Shown in pieces: positions 24,843 to 31,929 of a DNA stretch of 31,929 nt (its first letter is position 1; each line of letters opens with the position of its first letter). The position numbers and the translations under genes were made by a program. This DNA is from VGWB01 sp964480945 (GTDB lineage Bacteria > Bacteroidota > Ignavibacteria > UBA10030). Location: assembly GCA_964480945.1 (NCBI GenBank), contig CAYZRX010000041.1, positions 1 to 31,929 of the forward strand, written 5' to 3'. A model generated the notes under the pieces. That model made no database searches, was not told the origin of the DNA, and saw nothing but the letters and a program-made list of their open reading frames with translations.

Positions 24843-25829
24843 TTATGATGGGCCCAGGAGCTTTTTGATCTCCGGGCTGTCAAGATTGTCGCGGGTGATC
24901 AGGCGAGCGCCGGTGTCGACCGTCGCCGGGACCTTCTTGCCACGGATGTGATCCACCAGGATCGTCACCGCCTCGTAACCGATCCGCGTCGGATCCTGTG
25001 CCACCAGCGCGTCGATCTCGCCCTTCCGCAGCGCCTCGACGAGAGGGGGCGACGTATCAAATCCGACGAACTTAACCTTGCCGGCGAGATTGTTCTGCTT
25101 GAGGGCGAGGAGCATGCCGAACGTCGACGATTCGTTCGGACAGAAAATGCCGTCGGCCTCCTTCAGCTTGTCCACAATGTTCATCGATGCAGTTTTTGCC
25201 TCGCCCGCTGTCGCTCCGGCGTACCGATTGTCCAGGATTACTTCGATTCCCTTGCTCTTTCTGGTAGCCTCGAGAAATCCCTCCTCCCGCTCCGTCGTGC
25301 TCGCCGATCCGACCTGGTAGCGGAGCAGCACCACCTTCCCCTTGCCACCCAGCAGCTTGGCCAGGTATTCACCCCCGAGGGAGCCCCCCTTCCGGTTGTT
25401 CGTCGCGACGAAGCTGACGAAATCCTTGCCCGCCACTCCTTTGAGGGCGCTATCGAAAATCACAACGGGTATCCTTTTCTGCGCCGCCTCTGCAACGGGC
25501 CGCCGGAGCGCGGTGTCGTCCAGCGGCGCAAGGACGATTCCCGACACCCCTTCCGTGACAAACTGCTCAACGATGGCGATCTGTTGAGCCCTGTCGTTCT
25601 CTTTCAACGGTCCTTTCCAGATTACCTCGACACCAAGTTCTTTTCCAGCCGCCTGGGCGCCGGCATTGACAGACCTCCAGAAGATATGGGTGGTCCCCTT
25701 CGGGATAACGGCGATCTTCAACGATCCCCGCCCGGCCGAGCCGTTCGGACGGGCCTGTTGTGCCAATGAGATTGACCCGAGGCAGGCAATCAGCAGGGCG
25801 ACCAGTGCAAAGGCAAAGCCTCCCCTCAT
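24843..25829 (-). CDS. Ribose-type (RbsB) periplasmic sugar-binding protein
   Basis: A 328-aa exported protein: signal peptide about 1-25 (MRGGFAFALVALLIACLGS) and a peripla_BP_4-type two-lobe domain. Typical stretches are LKIAVIPKGTTHIFWRSVNAGAQAA, VTEGVSGIVLAPLDDTAL, IPVVIFDSALKGV, a FVATNNRKGG region and FVGFDTSPPLVEALRKGEIDALVAQDPTRIGYEAV. It captures a sugar for the CUT2 permease downstream. ATG 25829 is preceded by AAGGAG at 7 nt. The gap to the upstream proline dehydrogenase gene is 66 bp and contains only a weak stem followed by a T-rich stretch. Ligand specificity cannot be read from the sequence by eye; rhamnose, ribose or galactose-type sugars are all possible. Confidence 0.93.
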   Translation of the reverse strand: MRGGFAFALVALLIACLGSISLAQQARPNGSAGRGSLKIAVIPKGTTHIFWRSVNAGAQAAGKELGVEVIWKGPLKENDRAQQIAIVEQFVTEGVSGIVLAPLDDTALRRPVAEAAQKRIPVVIFDSALKGVAGKDFVSFVATNNRKGGSLGGEYLAKLLGGKGKVVLLRYQVGSASTTEREEGFLEATRKSKGIEVILDNRYAGATAGEAKTASMNIVDKLKEADGIFCPNESSTFGMLLALKQNNLAGKVKFVGFDTSPPLVEALRKGEIDALVAQDPTRIGYEAVTILVDHIRGKKVPATVDTGARLITRDNLDSPEIKKLLGPS

Positions 25830-25895
25830 TACATACTCCTTTTTCAGTAGTAGAAACAAAGCGTCGATCGAGCGCTTCCGCGCCTCAAGAAGCCC

Positions 25896-26822
25896 TCACC
25901 GGGCGAACATCTTTCGAACAACAAAGAAAACATTCGCCGGCCGTTCCGCGAGTCTGCGAACGTACCACGGGAACCAATACTTTCCGTAGCTGATCAGGAC
26001 GCGCACTCGGTAACCGTCCCGGGCGAGTCCCAGCTGATGGCCCGCCTGTATGCCGTACAGGAGCTGGAATTCATAATCCTTCTTCGAAAGTCCCATTTGC
26101 TGCGCCTCACGCTGGATCAGCTGCGTCAAGCGCGTATCGTGCGTCGCGACCGCCACCCTGACGCCCACCCTCACGCGCTCCAGCATCTTCCGCGTCAGGC
26201 GGAAGTAATTCGCATCGACATCCGACTTCTTCCGGTAGGCAATTGCTTCAGGCTCCTTGTAGGCTCCTTTGACCAACCGGATCGTCGGAGCAAGGGGAAA
26301 AAGGTCCTCGAGGTCTCGCTCCGTTCGATACAGGTAGGCCTGCAAACAGAGGCCGACGTTCGAGTACTTGGTGTGAACTTTCTTGTAGATCGAGATGGTC
26401 CGGTCGACGTACGAGCTCTGCTCCATGTCGAACCAGATAATGGTATTGAGCGAGCGGGCTTTCTCGACGATCGGCTCGAGATTCGTGAGGCAGAGATCTT
26501 CACTCAGGTCCAAGCCAAGCTGGGTAAGCTTGAGGGAGATGTAGGTGTCAAGGTTTCGTCTATGAATCTGGTCCAGGACATCCAGGTAGTCCTTCGAGAC
26601 CTGCTCCGCCTCGGATTCATTCGTCACGTTCTCGCCCAGGTGGGTGAAGACAGTTCGAAGGGACTGCTCCTTCAACCTCTCCGCTGCCTGAAGCGCGTCC
26701 TCGAGCTGCTCGCCCGGCATGAAGCGAGAGACCGCCTTCCGGATGAACGGGTACTTCGGCAGAGATTCGCGGAGTTTGCGGCTATCGGAAATCCATAGAA
26801 GCGCGTTTCGTGCTAGACCCAT
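25896..26822 (-). CDS. Proline dehydrogenase
   Basis: A 308-aa FAD-dependent (beta/alpha)8-barrel enzyme that oxidises proline (or a relative) to delta-1-pyrroline-5-carboxylate. Visible family motifs: SLKLTQLG (96-103), FDMEQS (131-136), QAYLYRTERD (161-170), RLVKGAYKEPEAIAYRKKSD (182-201), ATHDT (226-230), EFQLLYGIQ (251-259) and the hallmark YGKYWFPWYVRRLAERPAN (279-297). The length matches stand-alone monofunctional bacterial ProDH, not PutA. No pyrroline-5-carboxylate dehydrogenase gene is in view. ATG 26822 follows GGAGG at 7 nt. The surrounding genes are sugar aldolases and transport, so its place is unexpected. It may serve amino-acid use from glycoproteins, or the gene may simply have landed here. 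Confidence 0.9.
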   Translation of the reverse strand: MGLARNALLWISDSRKLRESLPKYPFIRKAVSRFMPGEQLEDALQAAERLKEQSLRTVFTHLGENVTNESEAEQVSKDYLDVLDQIHRRNLDTYISLKLTQLGLDLSEDLCLTNLEPIVEKARSLNTIIWFDMEQSSYVDRTISIYKKVHTKYSNVGLCLQAYLYRTERDLEDLFPLAPTIRLVKGAYKEPEAIAYRKKSDVDANYFRLTRKMLERVRVGVRVAVATHDTRLTQLIQREAQQMGLSKKDYEFQLLYGIQAGHQLGLARDGYRVRVLISYGKYWFPWYVRRLAERPANVFFVVRKMFAR

Positions 26823-26894
26823 CGAGCGACCTCCGTTCGTGTGTTGGTTCTCTTCTCCTGGTTCCCTGGGATGCCCGAGTCAAATCCCGGCTGC

Positions 26895-29084
26895 TTAACG
26901 CAGAAACGCATCATACAAACCGCCGTCGACGCTCAGGATCTGCCCTGTCGTCTTGCCCAGCCGCCCACTCAAGAGTAGGAACACCGCCTCTGCCTGATCG
27001 GCCGGAAGGATCGGCTCTTTCAAGAGTGTGCGATCCGCATAGAACTGCGCGAGGCGACCGCGCAGCGCTTCGTCCGTATCGGTCTCGGAATACGGAATCT
27101 TGTATTTTGCCAGCGAGGCGATGACGCGGTCCCGGGGAAACATCGAGCTCCCCTGGACGACCGTCGCCGGCGCAACTCCATTCACACGCACAAGCGGCGC
27201 GAGCTCCATCGCCAGCTCCCGGATGAGATGATTCGCCGCCGCTTTGCTTGTGTCGTAGGCGAGACTTCCTTTCTTCGCCACAACGGCATTCACGCTCGTC
27301 GTGACTACAAGGTTTCCCTTCAATCCCTGCTCTCTCCACACTTTCGAGACTTCATCCCCCACGAGATACGCACCGGTTACGTTTACGGCAAACGTCTGGG
27401 CCCACTTTTCGTCCGGTATGTGTCCCGTGGTGTCGGGAGGGACAAAAACACCCGCCGTCACAACGACGCTGTCGATACCGCCGTATGCCAGGATGATGTC
27501 GTCGAGCATGCCACGGATCGAGGGGCGGTTCGTGGTGTCTGCCGCGAGCCCGATCGAAGGTCCACAGTTGGAGATCCCCGTCCCGGCGACGCCGATCCCA
27601 ACGCCGTATTTGTCCGTGATCTCTTTCGCCGTTGCGTTTGCCGTGTCGGCGTCAAGGTCCGCGCAGACGACATGAGCGCCTTCTTTCACCAGGCGATGTG
27701 AGATTTCCTTGCCGATCCCGCTGCCGGCGCCGATCACGGCAACGATCTGGCGGGCCAGCTCTTTCTCAGGCGGCATCCGCCGCAGCTTCGCTTCTTCCAG
27801 CAGCCAATATTCGATGTCGAATGCCTCCTGCTGAGGAAGGGGGATATACTCGTCAACAGCTTCTGCACCCCGCATAACTTCGATGGCCGCGTTATAGAAT
27901 TCCGCGGTCACTCGCGATTCGCTTTTATCCTCTCCCCACGCGATCATTCCCAAACCTGGAATGAGAACGACCGTCGGATTCGGCTCCCGCATCGCCGGCG
28001 AATCGGGATGCTTGCAACGATTGTAGTAATCGGCGTAGTCACGACGATATTTTTCCAGGCCTTCCACAAGCTTCTTCTTCAGATCGTCGACCGTCTCCCC
28101 CCGCGGATCCCACCCCACGTAGAGCGGTTTGATCTTCGTGCGGAGGAAATGGTCCGGGCACGACGTACCCAATTCGGCAAGTCGGGGTGCATCAATGCTG
28201 TCGACAAACCGGAGCATCGTGTCGTCGTCCTGCACCGTGGCGATGAAACGCTTCCGCTGACTCACCTGCCCCCTTAGCCACGGGAGGATCTTTGTGAAGA
28301 TCTCGCGTCGTTTCACCGGATCCAACGGACGGTACTTTTGCCCTCCGAACGTCTTTTCTCCTTTGTCACGCGCGGCAATGAACACCGCCGCCCTCTCGAT
28401 GAGGTCCAGGGTAACCTCGTAGCACGCACGGCTGTCGTTGGCCCAATTGATCAATCCGTGCTGTGCGAGGAGAACGCCTTTGGCACGCGGGTGCTGCTTG
28501 CAGATCTCCTGCAGCTTCAACCCAAGGTCGAAGCCGGGGCGCTGCCAGGGCGTCCAGATAACATCATCGCCAAAGATCTCCTTCGTGAGAGTCTTCGAAT
28601 TCCGCGCGGCGGCAATGGCGATCGCCGCATTGGGATGCATGTGATCGACCTCTTTGTAGGGGATGAAGGAGTGGAGCGGCGTGTCGATGGAGGGAGCCCG
28701 CGGATTGAGATTGAACGTGCAGTGAGGGTACATCCCGACCATGGCATCTTCGATCCCCGTCTTCGGTCCCGGCTTCTCCGCACGGAGATACATCGGCTGG
28801 AGCGCAAGGAGCTTCTCTTGATACAGCGAGGAGAAATTCTCCTTTGTTGATGTCCGAAGGTCGCCGCCGGACCCCTTCACCCACAAGACCTCCAACTCCT
28901 TCCCCGTCAGTGGATCTTTCTCAACGACCTTACTTGACGTATTCCCTCCACCCGTATTCGTGATCCGCTGGTCCGTGCCAAGGAGATTGGAGCGATAGAT
29001 GAGCTGACCCACCGGATCAAGCTTGCCGGCAACGGAATCATCCCACAGATGCTTCACGAACTTGTAGGACTTGCCTTGACTCAT
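26895..29084 (-). CDS. Bifunctional rhamnulose-1-phosphate aldolase/L-lactaldehyde dehydrogenase-type protein (class II aldolase-SDR fusion)
   Basis: A 729-aa cytoplasmic fusion of a class II aldolase domain (about 1-430) and a short-chain dehydrogenase (about 445-729), the RhaEW-like arrangement of rhamnose catabolism. The aldolase has TGGGNTSSK (44-52), the zinc-site histidines in DHMHPNAA (148/150) and AQHGLINW (209). The dehydrogenase has the Rossmann motif GAGSGIG (452-458), a catalytic Ser at 597 and the Tyr610/Lys614 pair in YDTSKAA. Such enzymes split rhamnulose-1-phosphate into dihydroxyacetone phosphate and lactaldehyde, then oxidise or reduce the lactaldehyde. ATG 29084 has AGGAG at 8 nt. 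It follows the single-domain aldolase after 20 bp. Rhamnose isomerase and kinase genes are not in the window. Confidence 0.92.
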   Translation of the reverse strand: MSQGKSYKFVKHLWDDSVAGKLDPVGQLIYRSNLLGTDQRITNTGGGNTSSKVVEKDPLTGKELEVLWVKGSGGDLRTSTKENFSSLYQEKLLALQPMYLRAEKPGPKTGIEDAMVGMYPHCTFNLNPRAPSIDTPLHSFIPYKEVDHMHPNAAIAIAAARNSKTLTKEIFGDDVIWTPWQRPGFDLGLKLQEICKQHPRAKGVLLAQHGLINWANDSRACYEVTLDLIERAAVFIAARDKGEKTFGGQKYRPLDPVKRREIFTKILPWLRGQVSQRKRFIATVQDDDTMLRFVDSIDAPRLAELGTSCPDHFLRTKIKPLYVGWDPRGETVDDLKKKLVEGLEKYRRDYADYYNRCKHPDSPAMREPNPTVVLIPGLGMIAWGEDKSESRVTAEFYNAAIEVMRGAEAVDEYIPLPQQEAFDIEYWLLEEAKLRRMPPEKELARQIVAVIGAGSGIGKEISHRLVKEGAHVVCADLDADTANATAKEITDKYGVGIGVAGTGISNCGPSIGLAADTTNRPSIRGMLDDIILAYGGIDSVVVTAGVFVPPDTTGHIPDEKWAQTFAVNVTGAYLVGDEVSKVWREQGLKGNLVVTTSVNAVVAKKGSLAYDTSKAAANHLIRELAMELAPLVRVNGVAPATVVQGSSMFPRDRVIASLAKYKIPYSETDTDEALRGRLAQFYADRTLLKEPILPADQAEAVFLLLSGRLGKTTGQILSVDGGLYDAFLR

Positions 29085-29104
29085 TGGAACTTCTCCTGTC
29101 GTAT

Positions 29105-29869
29105 TCAGATGTTCATCAAGCGGCGCCGCAGAGCTTCATCTGTCCTCGAGGCGATGCGGGCGACATCTCTCTCCGTCAAGAAGGTCGGGCCGCCCAGAGT
29201 AGCTGCCCCGAGCCATATCTGCGCCGCCTTTTCGGCCATCTGCATCGCCGCCAGGACGGCCTCCATCGTGGCCCCGAGAGTAATGATGCCGTGATTCTTG
29301 ATCAACACGACGCGCGGAAGCTGCTTCCTGTCGTGAACGAACTTCTTCACCCGCTGACGAATGGCCTGAGCTAACTTCAAGCCGGGATCGGTGTACGGCA
29401 CGAACACGGAGGCCGCTCCGCAACAAACGATCTCATCCGGGAAGATCCGGCGGTCGGCGAATTGCTTCGCACGCGGAGAGCAGAGGATTTGATTGACCGC
29501 GGTGGCATGTGTGTGGCCCACGAACCGGACTTCAGGCAGGTTGAGAAGATACGCGTGGAACAACGCTTCGACAGACGGCTTCTTGCTGCTCTGATCCACT
29601 CTGCTCGCAAGAAGCGCTTCCTCGATCTCATCGTCGTTCATCGACCGCCGAGCGAGAAGCTTCGCAAGAAAGTCCGTTCTGCATTCGACGACATCTTCTT
29701 CGCGCAACCGCCCAAGGCTGCTCCCGCTCGCCTTGATCAGCATGCGATCCGAGTCGAGACGGACCGAGCTATTGCCTTCTCCCAGGATCGCCCATCCGCG
29801 GTCTTCTCGACCGAGCTCGTGGGAGAGCTCAAGGAGGGCGGCACGTTTCTCTTCCAGTTGATCGCCCAT
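29105..29869 (-). CDS. Class II aldolase/adducin family protein (fuculose/rhamnulose-phosphate aldolase-like)
   Basis: A 254-aa zinc-dependent class II aldolase-fold protein, probably cleaving a sugar-1-phosphate to dihydroxyacetone phosphate and an aldehyde, or epimerising a pentulose phosphate (AraD-like). The substrate loop GEGNSS (30-35), the general base Glu101 in SVEALFHA, the zinc histidines His119 and His121 in GHTHATAVNQ, and His193 in IKNHGIITLG are present. No SDR domain is attached, unlike the next gene. ATG 29869 starts 5 bp after the upstream stop codon, with no strong SD, consistent with translational coupling. The longer frame to 29947 would overlap the upstream gene. Substrate is undecided. 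Confidence 0.85.
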   Translation of the reverse strand: MGDQLEEKRAALLELSHELGREDRGWAILGEGNSSVRLDSDRMLIKASGSSLGRLREEDVVECRTDFLAKLLARRSMNDDEIEEALLASRVDQSSKKPSVEALFHAYLLNLPEVRFVGHTHATAVNQILCSPRAKQFADRRIFPDEIVCCGAASVFVPYTDPGLKLAQAIRQRVKKFVHDRKQLPRVVLIKNHGIITLGATMEAVLAAMQMAEKAAQIWLGAATLGGPTFLTERDVARIASRTDEALRRRLMNI

Positions 29870-29874
29870 GGGGA

Positions 29875-31929
29875 TTATTCCGCGGCTTTCAGTGACAAAG
29901 CCAGATCTCCTATTTTGACGTTCTTCCTCACCTCGCCGGCAGGCCATACCGTCGGCGGCAGAAGACGGTCAGGCCGCATCTGCTTCAGCGCTAAGGTAAG
30001 TTCTCGCGTGTTCTGCTTCTGCCGAGAGACAAACCAAACGATCACTTTGCCCTTCCAGGCCGATCCCTCCCGAACTGCATTGAGCTTCATCGCGATGTCA
30101 TGCTTGCCCGGAGCAATCTCAATCTTGAACCACTGCGATCTGCCTTCCTGGCGTTCCGTTTGAACCGACACTCCCCGCCCGTCAAGCTGTGCGGTCATCT
30201 TCAGAGGCATACTCCCTTTCACCGACTCATCAGGCACGAGCAGAACGGCGAGCATTCCGTCAGTCGATGTCGGCGAGACAGAAAGACTCACGCTGAAGGC
30301 GGATTCGTCTCGGGCGATCGGCTTGACGGCATATTCGGTTATGACTCTTGGAGTCGGGTCCTTCCGGAGCCGATTGACAAGTGCCCTTGTCGCTTTCAAT
30401 GCGTCCGCCTTCGACTTGAGCAGAGACGGATTGAGGATCGTCACATCGGGCGACGCGCTGTGGACCTGGACCTCCTCGAGGCCATCTGTTCTCGACAAGA
30501 CAACGAACGTTGCGCCCGCGAGCAGCGGCTCGGTCGCTTCCGCCAGCGGGTAGAGCTCGTAGACAGCCATCTCAAACCCCTCGAGCGGAAGTGTAGCGGT
30601 CTCTCCCGCCTTGTACAGCTTGGGCGAGATCCAGCGCGTCGGATAAACGCGCTCCAGGACCAGCGAGGACGCCTTTGGATCCAGGCCTTGCGAAGGGGCA
30701 AGCTCGACCTTGAGCATGGATGCTTCGATCACGGGATTTCTTGCAGCGATGATACCTCTGTTCCCTTTGAAGTGGGTGTAGCCGTACGCTTCACCCTTCA
30801 TCGGGTTTCCCCCGATGAGCTCGGTGTTCATCAAGATCGGGAAGCGATCCCGCGCCCACGCCAGCGAGCGGGAAATAGAGGTCCACTCGCCATCGGAGAG
30901 AATGTCCGGGGAGATGTAGAGCTCGTACATCGCGACGCCGCGGGCAACGTACAACAGGACATCGTCGGTAAACTTGTCGAGCGGCTCCGCCGTCGTGCCG
31001 ACCGACTCGTGTTTCCCCTTGATGATGCCGTGCGTCATGAGGTTCGCGATCGGGAACCAAAGCCCTTTGAGTTTCCAATCCTCATAGAGAACAAAGTCGC
31101 GGTAAGTGATCGACGCATCGCGCGAGCTGATGGACGGGACATCCGCAAACCCATAGTCGGCGCCCTGCATCCAGATGGTGTTCGCGTATTTCACCCACCA
31201 CGGGCTCATCCAGGTGCCGGAGGTGATGTTCAAGAAGATATTGGGATTCTTCTCCCGGACCGCTTTGCACATCTCCGCCACCGCTTGCAGAACAGCCCGG
31301 CGGGAATAGACGTCGATCGGATGGCCGTGGTCCGGCTCGCTGCAGGAGAATTGGATGCCATCCCACTTATAGTACCCGACCCCGTCATTCTGGACAAAAT
31401 CGGTGACACGCTTCTTCAGGAGGGCGCTGTACTTCCTTCCAGCCACGCACATCATGTTGTCGACAACTTCGTAGCCATGCTCTTTCATCCATCCGACCCG
31501 CAAGTTGTGGAACGAGTAACCCCCCGTCGGACCGAACCAAACACCGAGACTGGTGTTCGTCTTCTTGAGCTCATCCGCGAGCGGCTTGAGCCCATTCGGC
31601 CACTGCTCCTTGCGCAAGACCCAATCGCTCTTGTAGATGTCCCATCCGTCGTCGAGCACGAACGCATCCAGCTTGATGTTGTTCTTCTCGATCATGTTTC
31701 GACGGAGCAGATCGGCCATCTTCAACGCGGTCGTCTCGCTCATCACATTGTCAGCAGACCAGTTCGGGTACTCCGGCGAGCGGAGGTCGTACCACGTATT
31801 GTAGAGTGAGTACGGTCTCAGCGGTGCGACGCGGACGTCATCAAGATATTCGAAAAACCAGAGCTTGACATACGGGTTCGGAGTCACACCTTCCACGACC
31901 CAGTCGCTCCGCAGCCACTCCGTTCTGAT
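29875..31929 (-). CDS. Clan GH-D (GH36/GH27-like) alpha-galactosidase-like hydrolase, C-terminal part (5' end outside window)
   Basis: 684 residues are visible; the frame is still open at the right edge and its true start lies outside. The GTG at 31896 is not taken as a start because the coding continues with a plausible upstream segment (RTEWLRSDWV). The catalytic (beta/alpha)8 barrel shows LYNTWYD, FVLDDGWDIY, WPNGLKPLADELKK, the LGVWFGPTGG segment, and YYKWDGIQ, whose Asp is the likely nucleophile as in GH36. A long beta-rich C-terminal region follows. Such enzymes remove terminal alpha-galactose or alpha-N-acetylgalactosamine; the exact member is uncertain, and a GH31-like or new family reading is possible. 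A signal peptide cannot be judged. It ends 5 bp before the class II aldolase start. Confidence 0.7.
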   Translation of the reverse strand: MRTEWLRSDWVVEGVTPNPYVKLWFFEYLDDVRVAPLRPYSLYNTWYDLRSPEYPNWSADNVMSETTALKMADLLRRNMIEKNNIKLDAFVLDDGWDIYKSDWVLRKEQWPNGLKPLADELKKTNTSLGVWFGPTGGYSFHNLRVGWMKEHGYEVVDNMMCVAGRKYSALLKKRVTDFVQNDGVGYYKWDGIQFSCSEPDHGHPIDVYSRRAVLQAVAEMCKAVREKNPNIFLNITSGTWMSPWWVKYANTIWMQGADYGFADVPSISSRDASITYRDFVLYEDWKLKGLWFPIANLMTHGIIKGKHESVGTTAEPLDKFTDDVLLYVARGVAMYELYISPDILSDGEWTSISRSLAWARDRFPILMNTELIGGNPMKGEAYGYTHFKGNRGIIAARNPVIEASMLKVELAPSQGLDPKASSLVLERVYPTRWISPKLYKAGETATLPLEGFEMAVYELYPLAEATEPLLAGATFVVLSRTDGLEEVQVHSASPDVTILNPSLLKSKADALKATRALVNRLRKDPTPRVITEYAVKPIARDESAFSVSLSVSPTSTDGMLAVLLVPDESVKGSMPLKMTAQLDGRGVSVQTERQEGRSQWFKIEIAPGKHDIAMKLNAVREGSAWKGKVIVWFVSRQKQNTRELTLALKQMRPDRLLPPTVWPAGEVRKNVKIGDLALSLKAAE

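Noticed and set aside
25830..25895. Weak stem (AAGCG/CGCTT) followed by TGTTTCT between proline dehydrogenase and the binding protein gene
   Set aside because: A 5-bp stem with a 9-nt loop and a broken T-run is too weak to call an intrinsic terminator.
26823..26894. TTGACT in the gap upstream of proline dehydrogenase, as a possible -35
   Set aside because: No matching -10 hexamer lies 16-18 bp downstream; the GGAGG of the gene is the only convincing signal there.

Overview
All protein-coding genes I can support (17) lie on the minus strand. The window is a dense carbohydrate-catabolism locus from a moderately GC-rich bacterium. Many genes have clear GGAGG-type ribosome binding sites, many products carry signal peptides, and TTG and GTG starts occur. 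The family content (GH92, GH20, GH127, GH172, GH116, GH3 with PA14, RhaEW-type aldolase/dehydrogenase, SGLT-like symporter) resembles Bacteroidota/Ignavibacteria-type or other FCB-group heterotrophs. No SusC/SusD pair is present and no ribosomal or marker gene is visible, so the taxonomic guess is weak.

Transcription runs right to left and seems to form two blocks. The upstream block (31929 down to 17273) reads: partial clan GH-D alpha-galactosidase-like enzyme, class II aldolase, bifunctional rhamnulose-phosphate aldolase/dehydrogenase, proline dehydrogenase, ribose-type ABC substrate-binding protein, DUF6786-like secreted protein, ABC permease, GH20 beta-hexosaminidase and GH92 alpha-mannosidase. 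Gaps are 5 to 77 bp. It would strip Gal/GalNAc-, GlcNAc- and Man-type sugars and process deoxyhexose phosphates in the cytoplasm.

Next comes a 294-bp intergenic region holding a 166-bp long imperfect inverted repeat that looks like a MITE, followed by cutC. A 177-bp region after cutC has the best promoter in the window, TTGACT-17-TAATCT, with a LacI-type palindrome just downstream of the -10.

The downstream block (16078 down to the left edge) reads: SGLT-like symporter, a 74-aa two-helix membrane protein, galactokinase, a secreted TIM-barrel-like/SUMF1-like fusion, GH172, GH127, a LacI regulator, a homocysteine S-methyltransferase family protein, GH3 beta-glucosidase and a GH116 enzyme cut by the window edge. 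The likely logic is extracytoplasmic release of arabinofuranose, galactose and glucose, Na+-coupled uptake and phosphorylation of galactose, and LacI-type control.

Items most worth follow-up are the hydrolase/SUMF1 fusion without FGE cysteines, the operator/promoter pair, the MITE-like repeat, the ABC transporter lacking an ATPase gene in view, the small protein between symporter and galK, and the amino-acid enzymes (proline dehydrogenase, homocysteine methyltransferase) inside glycan operons. I saw no tRNA, rRNA, CRISPR array or transposase gene. No stretch over 300 bp lacks a gene.
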